Source: Nafulsella turpanensis ZLM-10 (GTDB lineage Bacteria; Bacteroidota; Bacteroidia; Cytophagales; Cyclobacteriaceae). From it: 64,000 bases of DNA. The translations under genes and the position numbers were made by a program. Below the pieces are notes generated by a model that was given only the letters and a program-made list of their open reading frames with translations, ran no database searches and was not told where the DNA came from. Shown here in pieces: positions 9,188 through 18,197 of the stretch. How positions within the stretch are numbered: the stretch's first letter is position 1; each line of letters starts with the position of its first letter. Location: positions 62,001 through 126,000 of the forward strand of contig NZ_ANNU01000008.1 of NCBI RefSeq assembly GCF_000346615.1. Direction: 5' to 3'.

Positions 9188-9206
9188 AATGAAGGATACC
9201 TTCATT
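9188..9206. promoter_or_regulatory. 19-bp inverted repeat between tesA and ybbA
   Basis: AATGAAGG-ATA-CCTTCATT is perfectly symmetric around a 3-base spacer and lies 23 bp before the ybbA start in the divergent gap. It could be an operator for both genes or a 5'-UTR hairpin. No regulator is linked to it. Confidence 0.4.
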
Positions 9207-9228
9207 TCCGGGAAAAGCAAAAAGCAAT

Positions 9229-9930
9229 ATGAGTGATATATTAGAGGTAAAAGGCCTCAGCAAAATTTACCGCAGCGGGGAACGCTCTCTCACAGTACTC
9301 GATCATATCAATTTTAAGGTGCAGGCAGGAGAAACCTGTTCCATTATCGGCCCGTCAGGTAGTGGAAAAACAACGCTCCTGGGTTTATGTGCCGGCCTCG
9401 ACCGCTCCAGTTCGGGCTCTGTTATTTTAAATGGCCAGTCACTCGAGCAACTGAATGAGGATGAGCGGGCAGAGGTCCGCAACCAGCATGTGGGCTTTAT
9501 TTTTCAAAGCTTTAACCTGATGCCAACACTCACCGCCCTCGAAAATGTAATGGTGCCGCTGGAGTTAAGAGGAGAAAAAGATGCTGCTAAAAGGGCGATG
9601 ACTTTGCTGGAAAAAGTAGGGCTGGCCGATCGCCGGAACCATTACCCCACCCAACTATCAGGGGGTGAGCAACAGAGAGTATCCATTGCCCGCGCTTTCT
9701 CTAACCGGCCTAAAATACTTTTTGCCGATGAGCCCACCGGGAACCTCGACCAGGAAACCGGAGCCCATATTGAAGAGCTTATTTTTGAGCTGAATCGCGA
9801 AGGCGGCACTACGCTGGTACTCGTTACGCACGACCAGGAGCTGGCCGAAAAAACAGGCCGTATCCTCCAGATAAAAGGCGGCAAACTGGTTTATGACAGC
9901 CTCACAGATACGGCCATACAGACACGATAG
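9229..9930 (+). CDS. ybbA: ABC transporter ATPase, YbbA (LolD/MacB-type)
   Basis: 233 residues with a complete ATPase set: Walker A GPSGSGKTT (about 45), Q-loop FQSFNLMP, signature LSGGEQQRVSIARAF, Walker B ILFADEPTGNLD and H-loop VTHD. The sequence belongs to the MacB/LolD class that pairs with FtsX-type permeases. The permease follows after 107 bp on the same strand, and TesA diverges, which is the classical TesA-YbbA-YbbP arrangement. The exported or extracted substrate is not established. There is no membrane segment, as expected for the ATPase subunit. Confidence 0.94.
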   Translation: MSDILEVKGLSKIYRSGERSLTVLDHINFKVQAGETCSIIGPSGSGKTTLLGLCAGLDRSSSGSVILNGQSLEQLNEDERAEVRNQHVGFIFQSFNLMPTLTALENVMVPLELRGEKDAAKRAMTLLEKVGLADRRNHYPTQLSGGEQQRVSIARAFSNRPKILFADEPTGNLDQETGAHIEELIFELNREGGTTLVLVTHDQELAEKTGRILQIKGGKLVYDSLTDTAIQTR

Positions 9931-10010
9931 TAATTTAGGAGGAAAGTTAGAAGCTAGTGGTGGTACAAGCCTAACCTCCGGCCTCCTGTTTCGCCTTTCC
10001 ATATCAGCCC

Positions 10011-10036
10011 ACTAACACATTAGCACATTAAAAAAA
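10011..10036. repeat. Short reiterated spacer before ybbP
   Basis: Contains TAACACATTAGCACATTA followed by a run of A, immediately before the ybbP ATG. It has the character of the word-repeating spacers seen at 8351 and 58011, and displaces any normal ribosome binding site. Confidence 0.45.
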
Positions 10037-10037
10037 G

Positions 10038-12563
10038 ATGAACTACTCCTGGTTGGCCAAAATGGCCTGGCGCGATAGCCGTAAAAACCGCAACCGGCTC
10101 TTCCTCTTTATGAGCAGCATTATCCTGGGTATTGCCGCCCTGGTGGCCATAAACTCTTTTGGCAATAATATGCAGTCAGAAATTGAGGGCGAAGCTAAAG
10201 GATTACTGGGAGCCGACCTGGAAGTAGAAAGTAATGAGCCTTTTTCAGAAGACATTCTCCAGTTTTTCGATTCCCTCGGCGCTGAGCAATCGCGGGAAGT
10301 GAATTTTGCCTCCATGGTGCTTTTCCCCGAAAGTGGTGGTACCCGCCTGGTACAGGTCCGGGCGCTGGAAGGCCGCTTTCCCTACTACGGCAGTATCGAA
10401 ACCGAACCCGCAGGAGCCGGACAATCGTTCCGGGAGGAGCAGCAGGCCATTGTAGACCGCACGCTTTTATTGCAGTTCAATGCCACGCCCGGCGATTCCA
10501 TTAAGGTCGGGGAAGTGACCTTCGGCATCAGAGCTGCCGTTACCAAAGTGCCCGGGCAGGCCAATATTACCTCTTCGGTAGCCCCGCCGGTATTTATCCC
10601 CATGCGTTACCTGGAAGAAAGCGGGCTGTTACAGAAAGGCAGCCGGCTGGAGCATGTGCTGTACCTGAAATTTGAGGATGGTACCGACCTGGCTACCCTT
10701 TTTGAGGAAACCATTGAGCCTCGACTGGAGGAAGCTGAACTCCGCTACGACACAGTAGAGGAGCGAAAAGAGGAAATTGGCGATACCTATGAAGACCTGA
10801 CCGGCTTCCTGAACCTGGTGGCCTTCGTGGCCCTACTGCTGGGCTGTATTGGCGTGGCCAGCTCGGTGCATATATATGTGCGGGAAAAACTGGTTTCAGT
10901 GGCTATTCTACGTTGCCTTGGCGGCAAAGGTCTGCAGGGACTTTCTATTTACCTTATCCAGATTACGGCCATCGGCTTTATCGGCTCCGTGTTAGGTGCT
11001 ACTTTGGGAGCTGTGGTGCAGTATTTTCTGCCCCAGCTATTTGCGGGTTTCTTACCGGTTGAAGTGAGTGTCGAGATTTCCTGGCCAGCCATACTGCAGG
11101 GGATTCTAACAGGGGTACTCATATCGGTGCTTTTTGCCCTGCTCCCGCTCCTCTCCATTCGGAGAGTGTCGCCACTGAGCGCCCTGCGCCGTTCTTATGA
11201 AAATAAGGAGAGGGACCCGCTCCGCTACCTGATATTTGGCGGTATTATTTTATTTGTAGCTCTTTTTGCATGGTTGCAGTTAGAAGAGATAGACGAGGCC
11301 CTGGTGTTTACGGGGGGCATTGTACTGGCCTTCCTTATTCTGGCAGGTATTGCCCAGCTCATGATTTGGCTGGTTCGCCGCTATTTTCCCGCCGGCTGGT
11401 CTTACATCTGGAGACAAAGCCTATCAAACCTTTATCGCCCTAATAACCAAACGCTGGTGCTTGTTATAACCATTGGCCTGGGCACCGCACTTATCAGTAC
11501 CCTCTTTTTTGTGCAGGGCCTGTTACTCCAGAAAATTGAGTTGACCGACAGCGAAGGACAACCCAATATGGTCGTGTTCGATATACAAACTGAGCAGGTT
11601 GAAGAGGTGGCAGCCCTGACGAAAGAATTTGGCCTCCCTCTTATACAGGAAGTGCCGGTCGTAACCATGCGTCTGCACGGCATTAATGGCCGAAGCGCCG
11701 AAGCCATTAAGGACGACACCACCTCCGATATCCGTAACTGGGTACTCCGCCGCGAGTATCGCGTTACCTATCGCGATTCGCTTATTAGTTCTGAAGAAAT
11801 AGTGGAAGGCAAATGGAGAGGAAGAGTAGATTCTCCACAGGACAGCATTTTTATTTCACTGGAACGCGATCTGGCAGAGGATATGAAAGTGGGCCTTGGC
11901 GATAAGGTAACTTTTAACGTACAGGGTGCCATTATGGATACTTATGTAGGGAGCATTCGTGAGGTGGACTGGGAAAGAGTGCAAACCAACTTTCTGGTCC
12001 TTTTTCCGGCAGGCGTGCTGGAACAGGCACCGAAGTTTCATGTACTCATTACCCGGGTAGATTCAGCCGCAACATCAGCGCGTTACCAGCAGGCACTGGT
12101 AAATAAATTTCCCAATGCATCGGTCATTGACCTTAAACTTATTCTGAAGACGGTCGATGAAATTGTGGGCAAGGTATCTTTCGTTATCCGCTTTATGGCC
12201 TTTTTCAGCATCATAACAGGTATAGTGGTACTTATTGGCTCCGTCATCATCAGCAAATACCAGCGGATACAGGAAAGTGTGCTCTTAAGGACTCTTGGAG
12301 CCAGCAGAAACCAGATTCTCCAGATCAACGCCCTGGAGTACTTTTTCCTGGGCAGCCTGGCTTCCCTCACGGGTGTACTAATGGCGGTAACTGGTAGCTG
12401 GGCCCTTGCTGAATTTTATTTCGACACACCTTTTAGTCCGCCTGTGTGGCCGGTGCTCATTAGCTATCTGGCTATTACAGCCCTTACCATGCTGGTGGGT
12501 CTGTCGAACAGCCGGAGTGTGCTAAACAGGCCCCCGCTCGAAATTTTGCGCAACGAAGCTTAA
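10038..12563 (+). CDS. ybbP: FtsX-like ABC permease, YbbP
   Basis: 841 residues, typical of the large YbbP permeases. An N-terminal membrane helix (about 20-42) precedes a big periplasmic domain. Two FtsX core domains follow: one around residues 255-385 with four helices, and a second around 710-835 ending LNRPPLEILRNEA. More helices lie near 395-450. It partners the YbbA ATPase just upstream. This class moves or remodels lipid-linked substrates by mechanotransmission rather than classical transport; the substrate is unknown. Its 107-bp spacer from ybbA contains only low-complexity sequence. Confidence 0.92.
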   Translation: MNYSWLAKMAWRDSRKNRNRLFLFMSSIILGIAALVAINSFGNNMQSEIEGEAKGLLGADLEVESNEPFSEDILQFFDSLGAEQSREVNFASMVLFPESGGTRLVQVRALEGRFPYYGSIETEPAGAGQSFREEQQAIVDRTLLLQFNATPGDSIKVGEVTFGIRAAVTKVPGQANITSSVAPPVFIPMRYLEESGLLQKGSRLEHVLYLKFEDGTDLATLFEETIEPRLEEAELRYDTVEERKEEIGDTYEDLTGFLNLVAFVALLLGCIGVASSVHIYVREKLVSVAILRCLGGKGLQGLSIYLIQITAIGFIGSVLGATLGAVVQYFLPQLFAGFLPVEVSVEISWPAILQGILTGVLISVLFALLPLLSIRRVSPLSALRRSYENKERDPLRYLIFGGIILFVALFAWLQLEEIDEALVFTGGIVLAFLILAGIAQLMIWLVRRYFPAGWSYIWRQSLSNLYRPNNQTLVLVITIGLGTALISTLFFVQGLLLQKIELTDSEGQPNMVVFDIQTEQVEEVAALTKEFGLPLIQEVPVVTMRLHGINGRSAEAIKDDTTSDIRNWVLRREYRVTYRDSLISSEEIVEGKWRGRVDSPQDSIFISLERDLAEDMKVGLGDKVTFNVQGAIMDTYVGSIREVDWERVQTNFLVLFPAGVLEQAPKFHVLITRVDSAATSARYQQALVNKFPNASVIDLKLILKTVDEIVGKVSFVIRFMAFFSIITGIVVLIGSVIISKYQRIQESVLLRTLGASRNQILQINALEYFFLGSLASLTGVLMAVTGSWALAEFYFDTPFSPPVWPVLISYLAITALTMLVGLSNSRSVLNRPPLEILRNEA

Positions 12564-12979
12564 GTTATACCCGATCTCTGCACTACAGCTGGCATCCGGA
12601 GGGACAATTCACTACCCTTCGAATGCCGGCAGTGCAGATTCCAGTCTTCGCCCATCCATTGGCAAATAAACAGGATCAGTAAAATTACATCCCTATCTCC
12701 TTTACTTCCCTATTTCGCCAACTGCCGGTTATGCTTCTCCCTGCTTTAGGGGCAGCCCAAAAATAGCCGCTTCTATTGTTATACATACCAATAAAAAGAA
12801 CAGTCACCTATACCTACAGGTCACCTGCAGAGGGGGGAAGGCTATTACTTCCCAAAACTTACATTCAGTACATTACTTATCAATAAATTAATAACTTGTC
12901 TTCTAAACAATGTTGAAACGCCGACCCCTGATGCTCAGACAGGTATTTTTGAGCCAGGGTTGGGGAAACAGAGCGCCAT
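12564..12979. other. Intergenic region (416 bp) with an imperfect inverted repeat
   Basis: No gene is seen. At 12578-12637 CTGCACT pairs with AGTGCAG and, inside it, GGCATCCG nearly pairs with CGAATGCC, giving a long imperfect hairpin after ybbP without a T-tract. A TATTTTTG box at 12944-12951 fits the Bacteroidota -7 consensus 28 bp before the sensor gene, but its nearest TTG is too far upstream for a good -33 element. Confidence 0.5.
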
Positions 12980-14989
12980 ATGATAAAGAACTACCGCAAG
13001 TTTACTTCTTTAAGAACAAAGCTTAGTTTACTGATTGGCCTGATTACTTTTCTTGTATCAGCGATACTAATTTTTTATACCACCCAATCGGCAAGAGAAC
13101 AGGCGGTTGCTGCCGCCCATGAAAGTGCCATGGAGCATGCCCGCGATTATGCCGCACAGGTAGAAGCTGAAATAGAAAAAGCACTCTCCACAGCCCGTAC
13201 CCTCGCCCAAACCTTTTCGGGTATAAAAGCCGATGAAAACCCACTCTCTATCAGCCGGGCAGGAGCCAATGCCATGCTTAAGGAGGTAGTGGAGCAAAAC
13301 CCTTCTTTTTTTGGTGTTTATACCAGCTGGGAGCCCAATGCCTTCGACGGTATGGACACTGCTTTTGTAAATGCAGATGTAGCCCATGATACAAGCGGAC
13401 GATTTATCCCTTACTGGTTTAAAGGTGATGGGGGAAAAGTTATGGTGGAAACAGTTTTAGGTTACGATACCGACACCTACTACACTATCCCGGAAACAAC
13501 AAAGAAAGAGGTTATCATCGATCCGGTAACCTACACGGTAGATGGAGGGAGAGTCTCTCTTACATCCATTATTGCCCCTGTGGTGAAGAATAACCGCTTT
13601 TATGGTCTTACCGGCGTAGATATCGCCACCGACTGGATGCAGGAAATGATTAAGAATGCTAATTTATATGATGGAAAAGCAGAAGTAAATGTTGTTTCGC
13701 ACAACGGTACCATTACCGCCACTACCCTTACCGATACGCTTCTGGGGTACAAACTCCTGGAGGCTTTCCCTGAGTATAATGAACAGGAGGTTGCGCTTAA
13801 ACAGGGAACAGAAGGCTTCGTATTTTCTGATGATTACCTGAAGGCTTATGCCCCTATCCATATCGGAGAAAGCAGCACCCCCTGGCAGGTAAGCGTTAAA
13901 ATTCCTTCTGCCCTTATTCTTGCAGAGGCCAATGCACAGTTGTGGCAAATGATTTTCATCAGCTCTGCCCTGCTCATTCTTTCGCTTGTCCTTATTTATG
14001 TGGTGGTACAAAGACTGGTTAAACCGCTCGATACTATGGTAGCCGTTACTACCAGAATGGCAGAAGGGGACCTTAGCCAGCAGCAGATTAAAACAGGCAA
14101 TGATGAAATTGGCCTGATGGGCAATGCCTTTACCACACTGATGAACGGCCTGCGCAAAACCACCGAATTTGCCAATGAAATAGGAAAGGGAAATCTGGAT
14201 GCCGAATTTACTGCACTGAGTGAAAAAGATATACTGGGCAATGCCCTTATTGCTATGAGAAACAGCCTGCAGTCTGTCGCTGAAGAAGATAGAAAGCGGA
14301 ACTGGGTAACAGAAGGCACCGCCATTTTTGGTGATATTCTGCGCAAGAACAATGATGATATTCATGTACTGGCAGATAATATTGTTAGCAGGCTGGTGAA
14401 ATACCTGGAGGCCAACCAGGGAGGAATGTTCATTCTTACCGGGGAAGAAGGAGAACAGCAACTGGAGCTGATAGCAACTTATGCCTGGGAACGCAGGCGA
14501 ATCCGAAACAAAATCATTGGCATAGAAGAAGGTCTTGCCGGGCAGGTCGTACTGGAGAAGGACTATATTTACTTAACCGATGTTCCTTCGGATTATGTTA
14601 ACATCAAATCAGGTTTAGGCGGGGCCAACCCTACAGCTATCCTGATTGTACCCCTGAAAATAAATGAAAAAGTAATGGGCGTACTGGAGCTGGCCTCTTT
14701 TAAGAAGTTCGAACAGTACCAGATTGAATTTATTGAAAAGATAGGCGAGACCATTGCTTCTACCCTTTCCTCTGTACAAATCAACCAGACCACGCGCCAG
14801 TTACTGGAAGAGTCGCGCCTTTCGGCCGAAGAAAAAAGGGCTGCCGAAGAAGAGCTACTGCAGAACCAGGAAGAACTCCAGGCAACGCAGGAAGAATTAC
14901 AACGCACCATAAATGAGCTGAAAGCAGAAAACCAGCGCCTGCAGAATGCCCAATCGGATGATGCGATTCCTGCTCCTCAAAAGTTTTAG
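12980..14989 (+). CDS. Membrane sensor: dCache, HAMP and GAF domains, no output domain
   Basis: 669 residues. A membrane helix (about 17-37) precedes a double-Cache/PDC extracellular domain (about 38-325, with FFGVYTSWEPNAFDG and FYGLTGVDIATDWM). A second helix (about 326-348) leads to HAMP (VKPLDTMVAVTTRMAEGDLS) and a related linker. A GAF domain (about 470-610) is followed by a long coiled coil of Glu/Gln repeats near the C-terminus. No kinase, cyclase or methyl-accepting signalling domain is present, so it must signal through a partner or be a structural sensor. The Cache ligand is unknown. Confidence 0.82.
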   Translation: MIKNYRKFTSLRTKLSLLIGLITFLVSAILIFYTTQSAREQAVAAAHESAMEHARDYAAQVEAEIEKALSTARTLAQTFSGIKADENPLSISRAGANAMLKEVVEQNPSFFGVYTSWEPNAFDGMDTAFVNADVAHDTSGRFIPYWFKGDGGKVMVETVLGYDTDTYYTIPETTKKEVIIDPVTYTVDGGRVSLTSIIAPVVKNNRFYGLTGVDIATDWMQEMIKNANLYDGKAEVNVVSHNGTITATTLTDTLLGYKLLEAFPEYNEQEVALKQGTEGFVFSDDYLKAYAPIHIGESSTPWQVSVKIPSALILAEANAQLWQMIFISSALLILSLVLIYVVVQRLVKPLDTMVAVTTRMAEGDLSQQQIKTGNDEIGLMGNAFTTLMNGLRKTTEFANEIGKGNLDAEFTALSEKDILGNALIAMRNSLQSVAEEDRKRNWVTEGTAIFGDILRKNNDDIHVLADNIVSRLVKYLEANQGGMFILTGEEGEQQLELIATYAWERRRIRNKIIGIEEGLAGQVVLEKDYIYLTDVPSDYVNIKSGLGGANPTAILIVPLKINEKVMGVLELASFKKFEQYQIEFIEKIGETIASTLSSVQINQTTRQLLEESRLSAEEKRAAEEELLQNQEELQATQEELQRTINELKAENQRLQNAQSDDAIPAPQKF

Positions 14990-14992
14990 GCC

Positions 14993-15034
14993 CCTGCAGT
15001 GATTCCGGCTAAATTTAGCCGGAATCACTGCAGG
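14993..15034. repeat. 42-bp perfect palindrome
   Basis: The left arm 14993-15013 and right arm 15014-15034 are exact reverse complements (CCTGCAGTGATTCCGG and its mirror) with no spacer. It begins three bases after the sensor stop codon. No T-tract follows on either strand, so it is not a standard intrinsic terminator, although a 3'-end hairpin is possible. Confidence 0.85.
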
Positions 15035-15094
15035 ACTTATCTACCTAAGCCATTTTTAAAGAAAAAATACAGTGTTTAGCTTACTAAAAGCTTT

Positions 15095-15110
15095 TTGGGA
15101 ACGTTTCCAA
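15095..15110. promoter_or_regulatory. Putative LacI-type operator upstream of the first lacI gene
   Basis: TTGGGAACGTTTCCAA is symmetric in seven of eight half-site positions around a central CG, the form of LacI/PurR-family operators. It lies about 115 bp before the LacI start at 15224, which suggests autoregulation. It differs from the GCAATCGATTGC family found elsewhere in the locus. Confidence 0.5.
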
Positions 15111-15223
15111 TAGAAATTTCTGTTTTTTTTCTGGATTTCTGTTTATGTTAACTCTCCTGGATGGACTGAGAGCGTATCTCTCTTATGTGGCCGGCTGGAA
15201 AAAATAAACAGAGCCTTTCTGCG

Positions 15224-16246
15224 ATGAAAAAAGAACCAACTACTTTACGCGATATTGCCATTAACTTAGGCGTATCCATTTCTACCGTTTCAAGAGCTCT
15301 AAGTGGTGCCCCTGAGGTAAATGATCAGACAAAAGAGGCAGTATTGAAAGCGGCAAAAAAGCTGAACTATGAGCCTAACCACGTAGCTCAAAGTTTACGC
15401 AGCAACAAAACCAAAACCATTGGCATTATCGTCCCTAACCTTATCAGCCACTTCTTTTCAGCCACTATCAGTGGTATCCAAAATATGGCGGCTGAAAAAG
15501 GGTATAATGTAATGATTTGCCAGTCGAACGAATCTTTTGCTACGGAGGTAAGCAACGTACAGATGATGATGTCGCATCGGGTGGACGGGCTGCTAATCTC
15601 CCTCTCAAAAGAAACTGAAACCTACGATCACCTGCACCCTATCCTGAACCGGGGTATTCCGCTGGTATTTTTCGACAGGGTGTGCGAAGAACTTAATACC
15701 TCCCGGGTAATGGTCGACGACCATGATGGTGCCTTTAAAGCCACTGAGCACTTAATTGAGACAGGGTGCCGGCGTATTGCTCATATTTCAGGGCCGGAAC
15801 AGCTATCCATTAGCAAGAACAGGCGGCAGGGCTACCTCGATGCCCTACAGAAACACAACATTCCTGTGAGGGAGGAGCTGATTTTACACAGCAGCTTTAA
15901 AGAAGAAGATGTGGCTGTCCACACCCATACCCTGCTGGACCTCCCAAACCCTCCTGATGCCATTTTTGCCGTAAATGACCTGGTTGCGGTACAGGCCATG
16001 CTGGTGATTAAGGAAAGGGGGATGAAAATTCCTGAAGATATTGCAATGGTAGGTTTTACCAATACACCTGTATCTGCTTTTATCGAACCATCGCTGACTA
16101 CTGTTGCACAGCCGGCCTACCAGATTGGGCACATTTCGGCTAAACACATCCTGGAGCAGATTAATCATCCACAGGACTTTATTCCTCAGTCCATTGTCCT
16201 GAAAACGGAATTAATTGTAAGAAATTCTTCCAGAAGAAAAGCCTGA
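15224..16246 (+). CDS. LacI-family transcriptional regulator 1
   Basis: About 340 residues from the ATG at 15224, which precedes TTLRDIAINLGVSISTVSRA; an in-frame ATG at 15185 would add 13 atypical residues. It has an N-terminal LacI helix-turn-helix (residues 5-27), hinge helix NHVAQSLRS, and a periplasmic-binding-protein-like effector domain (IGIIVPNLISHFFS onward; DAIFAVNDLVAVQAM). It lies directly before uxaA and so probably responds to a hexuronate or its intermediate. It is a clear paralogue of the LacI protein at 49462 but has different hinge residues, so the two may read different operators. Confidence 0.9.
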   Translation: MKKEPTTLRDIAINLGVSISTVSRALSGAPEVNDQTKEAVLKAAKKLNYEPNHVAQSLRSNKTKTIGIIVPNLISHFFSATISGIQNMAAEKGYNVMICQSNESFATEVSNVQMMMSHRVDGLLISLSKETETYDHLHPILNRGIPLVFFDRVCEELNTSRVMVDDHDGAFKATEHLIETGCRRIAHISGPEQLSISKNRRQGYLDALQKHNIPVREELILHSSFKEEDVAVHTHTLLDLPNPPDAIFAVNDLVAVQAMLVIKERGMKIPEDIAMVGFTNTPVSAFIEPSLTTVAQPAYQIGHISAKHILEQINHPQDFIPQSIVLKTELIVRNSSRRKA

Positions 16247-16371
16247 TCTGCCAAACGAATTGCTGCTTTTCCCCTTCAAATGGCAGGGTTTTTAACCTCA
16301 ATTGCGAATAGTTTAAAGATTAAAAAGTAGAAAAAAACTTTTATTTATTCAATTATGTTCCTAATATAGGA

Positions 16372-16391
16372 CTGTGCAATCGATTGCGCAG
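16372..16391. promoter_or_regulatory. Operator A, GCAATCGATTGC family, before uxaA
   Basis: The 12-bp core GCAATCGATTGC (16376-16387) is a perfect palindrome and symmetry extends to 20 bp with one mismatched pair. It lies 23 bp before the uxaA ATG and just downstream of a TATGTTCC promoter-like box near 16353. The same core occurs at 39024 and 47536. Confidence 0.82.
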
Positions 16392-16414
16392 AATTAAGAG
16401 AGAACAAAAGGAAT

Positions 16415-18061
16415 ATGGCACATAAAATACTTAAAATTCATCCGAAAGATAATGTTCTGGTCGCTTTAACAGACCTGAAAGCGGGCGAAACAGTGGAGTA
16501 TGAGGGAGAAACGATTAAACTTGTCCATGATATCCCTGCGAAGCATAAATTTGCCCAGCAAACACTGGAAGCAAGCCACCCCATCACCATGTATGGCTCC
16601 CTGGTAGGGAAAGCAGTAAGTGAAATTCCTGCCGGTGGCGCACTTACCATCCAAAATGTAAAGCACCAGGTATCGGAATTTACCGGCAAAACCGAAACCA
16701 CCGGCTGGACAGCGCCCGATGTGTCGCGCTGGAAAGATAAAACCTTCATGGGCTACCACAGGGCTGACGGGCAGGTAGGCACGGCCAACATCTGGCTGGT
16801 TATTCCACTGGTTTTCTGCGAAAACCGGAATGTCAATATTATTAAGCAGGCTTTTATAGACGAACTTGGCTTTGGGCAGCAGGACACCTATAAATCCTAT
16901 GTACAGCAAATGGTCGAGTTGCATCAGTCCGGAAGAACCGAAGAAATTCAGACACTGCCCATCAGGAGTGTGGAGACAAAAGGCCAGAATCGTATTTTCG
17001 ATAACATCGATGGCATAAAGTTTCTTACACATGAAGGCGGTTGTGGAGGCATTCGCCAGGACTCTGAAATGCTCTGCGCACTGCTGGCGGGCTATATCAA
17101 CAATCCAAATGTGGCCGGGGCTACAATTTTAAGCCTGGGCTGCCAGAATGCGCAAATCAGTATACTGGAAGAAAAGCTACAAAAGGTTAATCCTGATCTT
17201 AAAAAGCCACTAATTATTCTGGAACAACAACAGGAAGGTACTGAACAGGAACTGCTGACCAAAGCCATCCGCCAGACTTTCCTTGGGTTGGTTGAGGCAA
17301 ATAAAAACGAACGTAAGCCGGCGCCGCTAAGTAAATTAACCATTGGACTAGAATGTGGCGGCTCCGATGGCTTCTCCGGTATTTCGGCAAACCCTTCTGT
17401 AGGCCATGTGTCTGACCTGCTGGTGGCTTTAGGAGGAAAATCTATCCTTTCTGAATTTCCGGAACTCTGCGGGGTGGAGCAGGAACTGATTAACCGCTGT
17501 GTGGATCAGAAAACGGCCGACCGCTTTGTGCAGCTCATGCGCGACTATGCTGCCTCTGCCGAAGCAGTGGGATCCGGCTTTGATATGAATCCAAGCCCTG
17601 GTAATATTAAAGACGGCCTGATTACCGATGCCATTAAGTCCGCCGGGGCGGCTAAGAAAGGCGGCACCTCCCCAGTAGTGGACGTGCTCGACTATGCCGA
17701 ATATGCCAATAAACCTGGCCTGAACCTGCTGTGTACGCCCGGCAATGATGTGGAAAGTACCACCGCTATGGCCGGTTCGGGTGCTAACATTATTCTGTTT
17801 ACCACCGGTCTTGGTACGCCCACTGGTAATCCTGTAACCCCGGTCGTTAAGGTTTCTTCCAACTCTAAGCTCATGCAGAAAATGCCGGACATCATTGATG
17901 TAAATACTGGCGAAGTAATTGAAGGAAAGAAAACCATTGAGGAAATGGGGGAGGCTATGCTGGATTATATTATTGAGGTAGCCAGCGGCAACATCAAAAC
18001 CAAAGCGGTGGAGCTGGGCCAGGACGATTTTATTCCCTGGAAGAGAGGCGTATCGCTGTAA
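16415..18061 (+). CDS. uxaA: Altronate dehydratase
   Basis: 548 residues: an N-terminal SAF domain (about 1-95, ending near VKHQVSEFTG) fused to the main UxaA catalytic domain (GYHRADGQVGTANIWLVIP; THEGGCGG; CGGSDGFSGISANPSVG; GSGANIILFTTGLGTPTGNP). It dehydrates D-altronate to 2-keto-3-deoxygluconate in the cytoplasm, the last step of the UxaC-UxaB-UxaA route from galacturonate. UxaB and UxaC are about 35 kb away on the same strand. An operator of the shared family lies directly upstream and a strong terminator downstream, so it is transcribed alone. Confidence 0.96.
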   Translation: MAHKILKIHPKDNVLVALTDLKAGETVEYEGETIKLVHDIPAKHKFAQQTLEASHPITMYGSLVGKAVSEIPAGGALTIQNVKHQVSEFTGKTETTGWTAPDVSRWKDKTFMGYHRADGQVGTANIWLVIPLVFCENRNVNIIKQAFIDELGFGQQDTYKSYVQQMVELHQSGRTEEIQTLPIRSVETKGQNRIFDNIDGIKFLTHEGGCGGIRQDSEMLCALLAGYINNPNVAGATILSLGCQNAQISILEEKLQKVNPDLKKPLIILEQQQEGTEQELLTKAIRQTFLGLVEANKNERKPAPLSKLTIGLECGGSDGFSGISANPSVGHVSDLLVALGGKSILSEFPELCGVEQELINRCVDQKTADRFVQLMRDYAASAEAVGSGFDMNPSPGNIKDGLITDAIKSAGAAKKGGTSPVVDVLDYAEYANKPGLNLLCTPGNDVESTTAMAGSGANIILFTTGLGTPTGNPVTPVVKVSSNSKLMQKMPDIIDVNTGEVIEGKKTIEEMGEAMLDYIIEVASGNIKTKAVELGQDDFIPWKRGVSL

Positions 18062-18085
18062 TGGAAAAATAAGAATACAGATGAT

Positions 18086-18124
18086 AAAGAGGCTGCCTCC
18101 TGTTTGAGGGCAGCCTCTTTTTAT
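18086..18124 (+). terminator. Intrinsic terminator after uxaA
   Basis: A 12-bp stem (AAAGAGGCTGCC with GGCAGCCTCTTT) with an 11-base loop is followed by Ts. It separates uxaA from the convergent degradative operon, and the A-rich 5' arm may let it act in both directions. Confidence 0.9.
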
Positions 18125-18197
18125 TTACCAGGTGGATGGGACTAAAAGCTACAAATTTTAACGGTAAAAATTGACCAAGGCAGCTCTGATTCAAGTG

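Noticed and set aside
13664-14461. 265-codon open frame antisense to the sensor gene
   Set aside because: It is a shadow of the Cache-HAMP-GAF gene. It has no family signature and is rich in Cys/His as expected for a random reverse frame.
16248-16292. Terminator after LacI 1 (CTGCCA/TGGCAG then GGTTTTT)
   Set aside because: The stem is only six bp and the loop 27 bases; the T-run is short. It is too weak to annotate.
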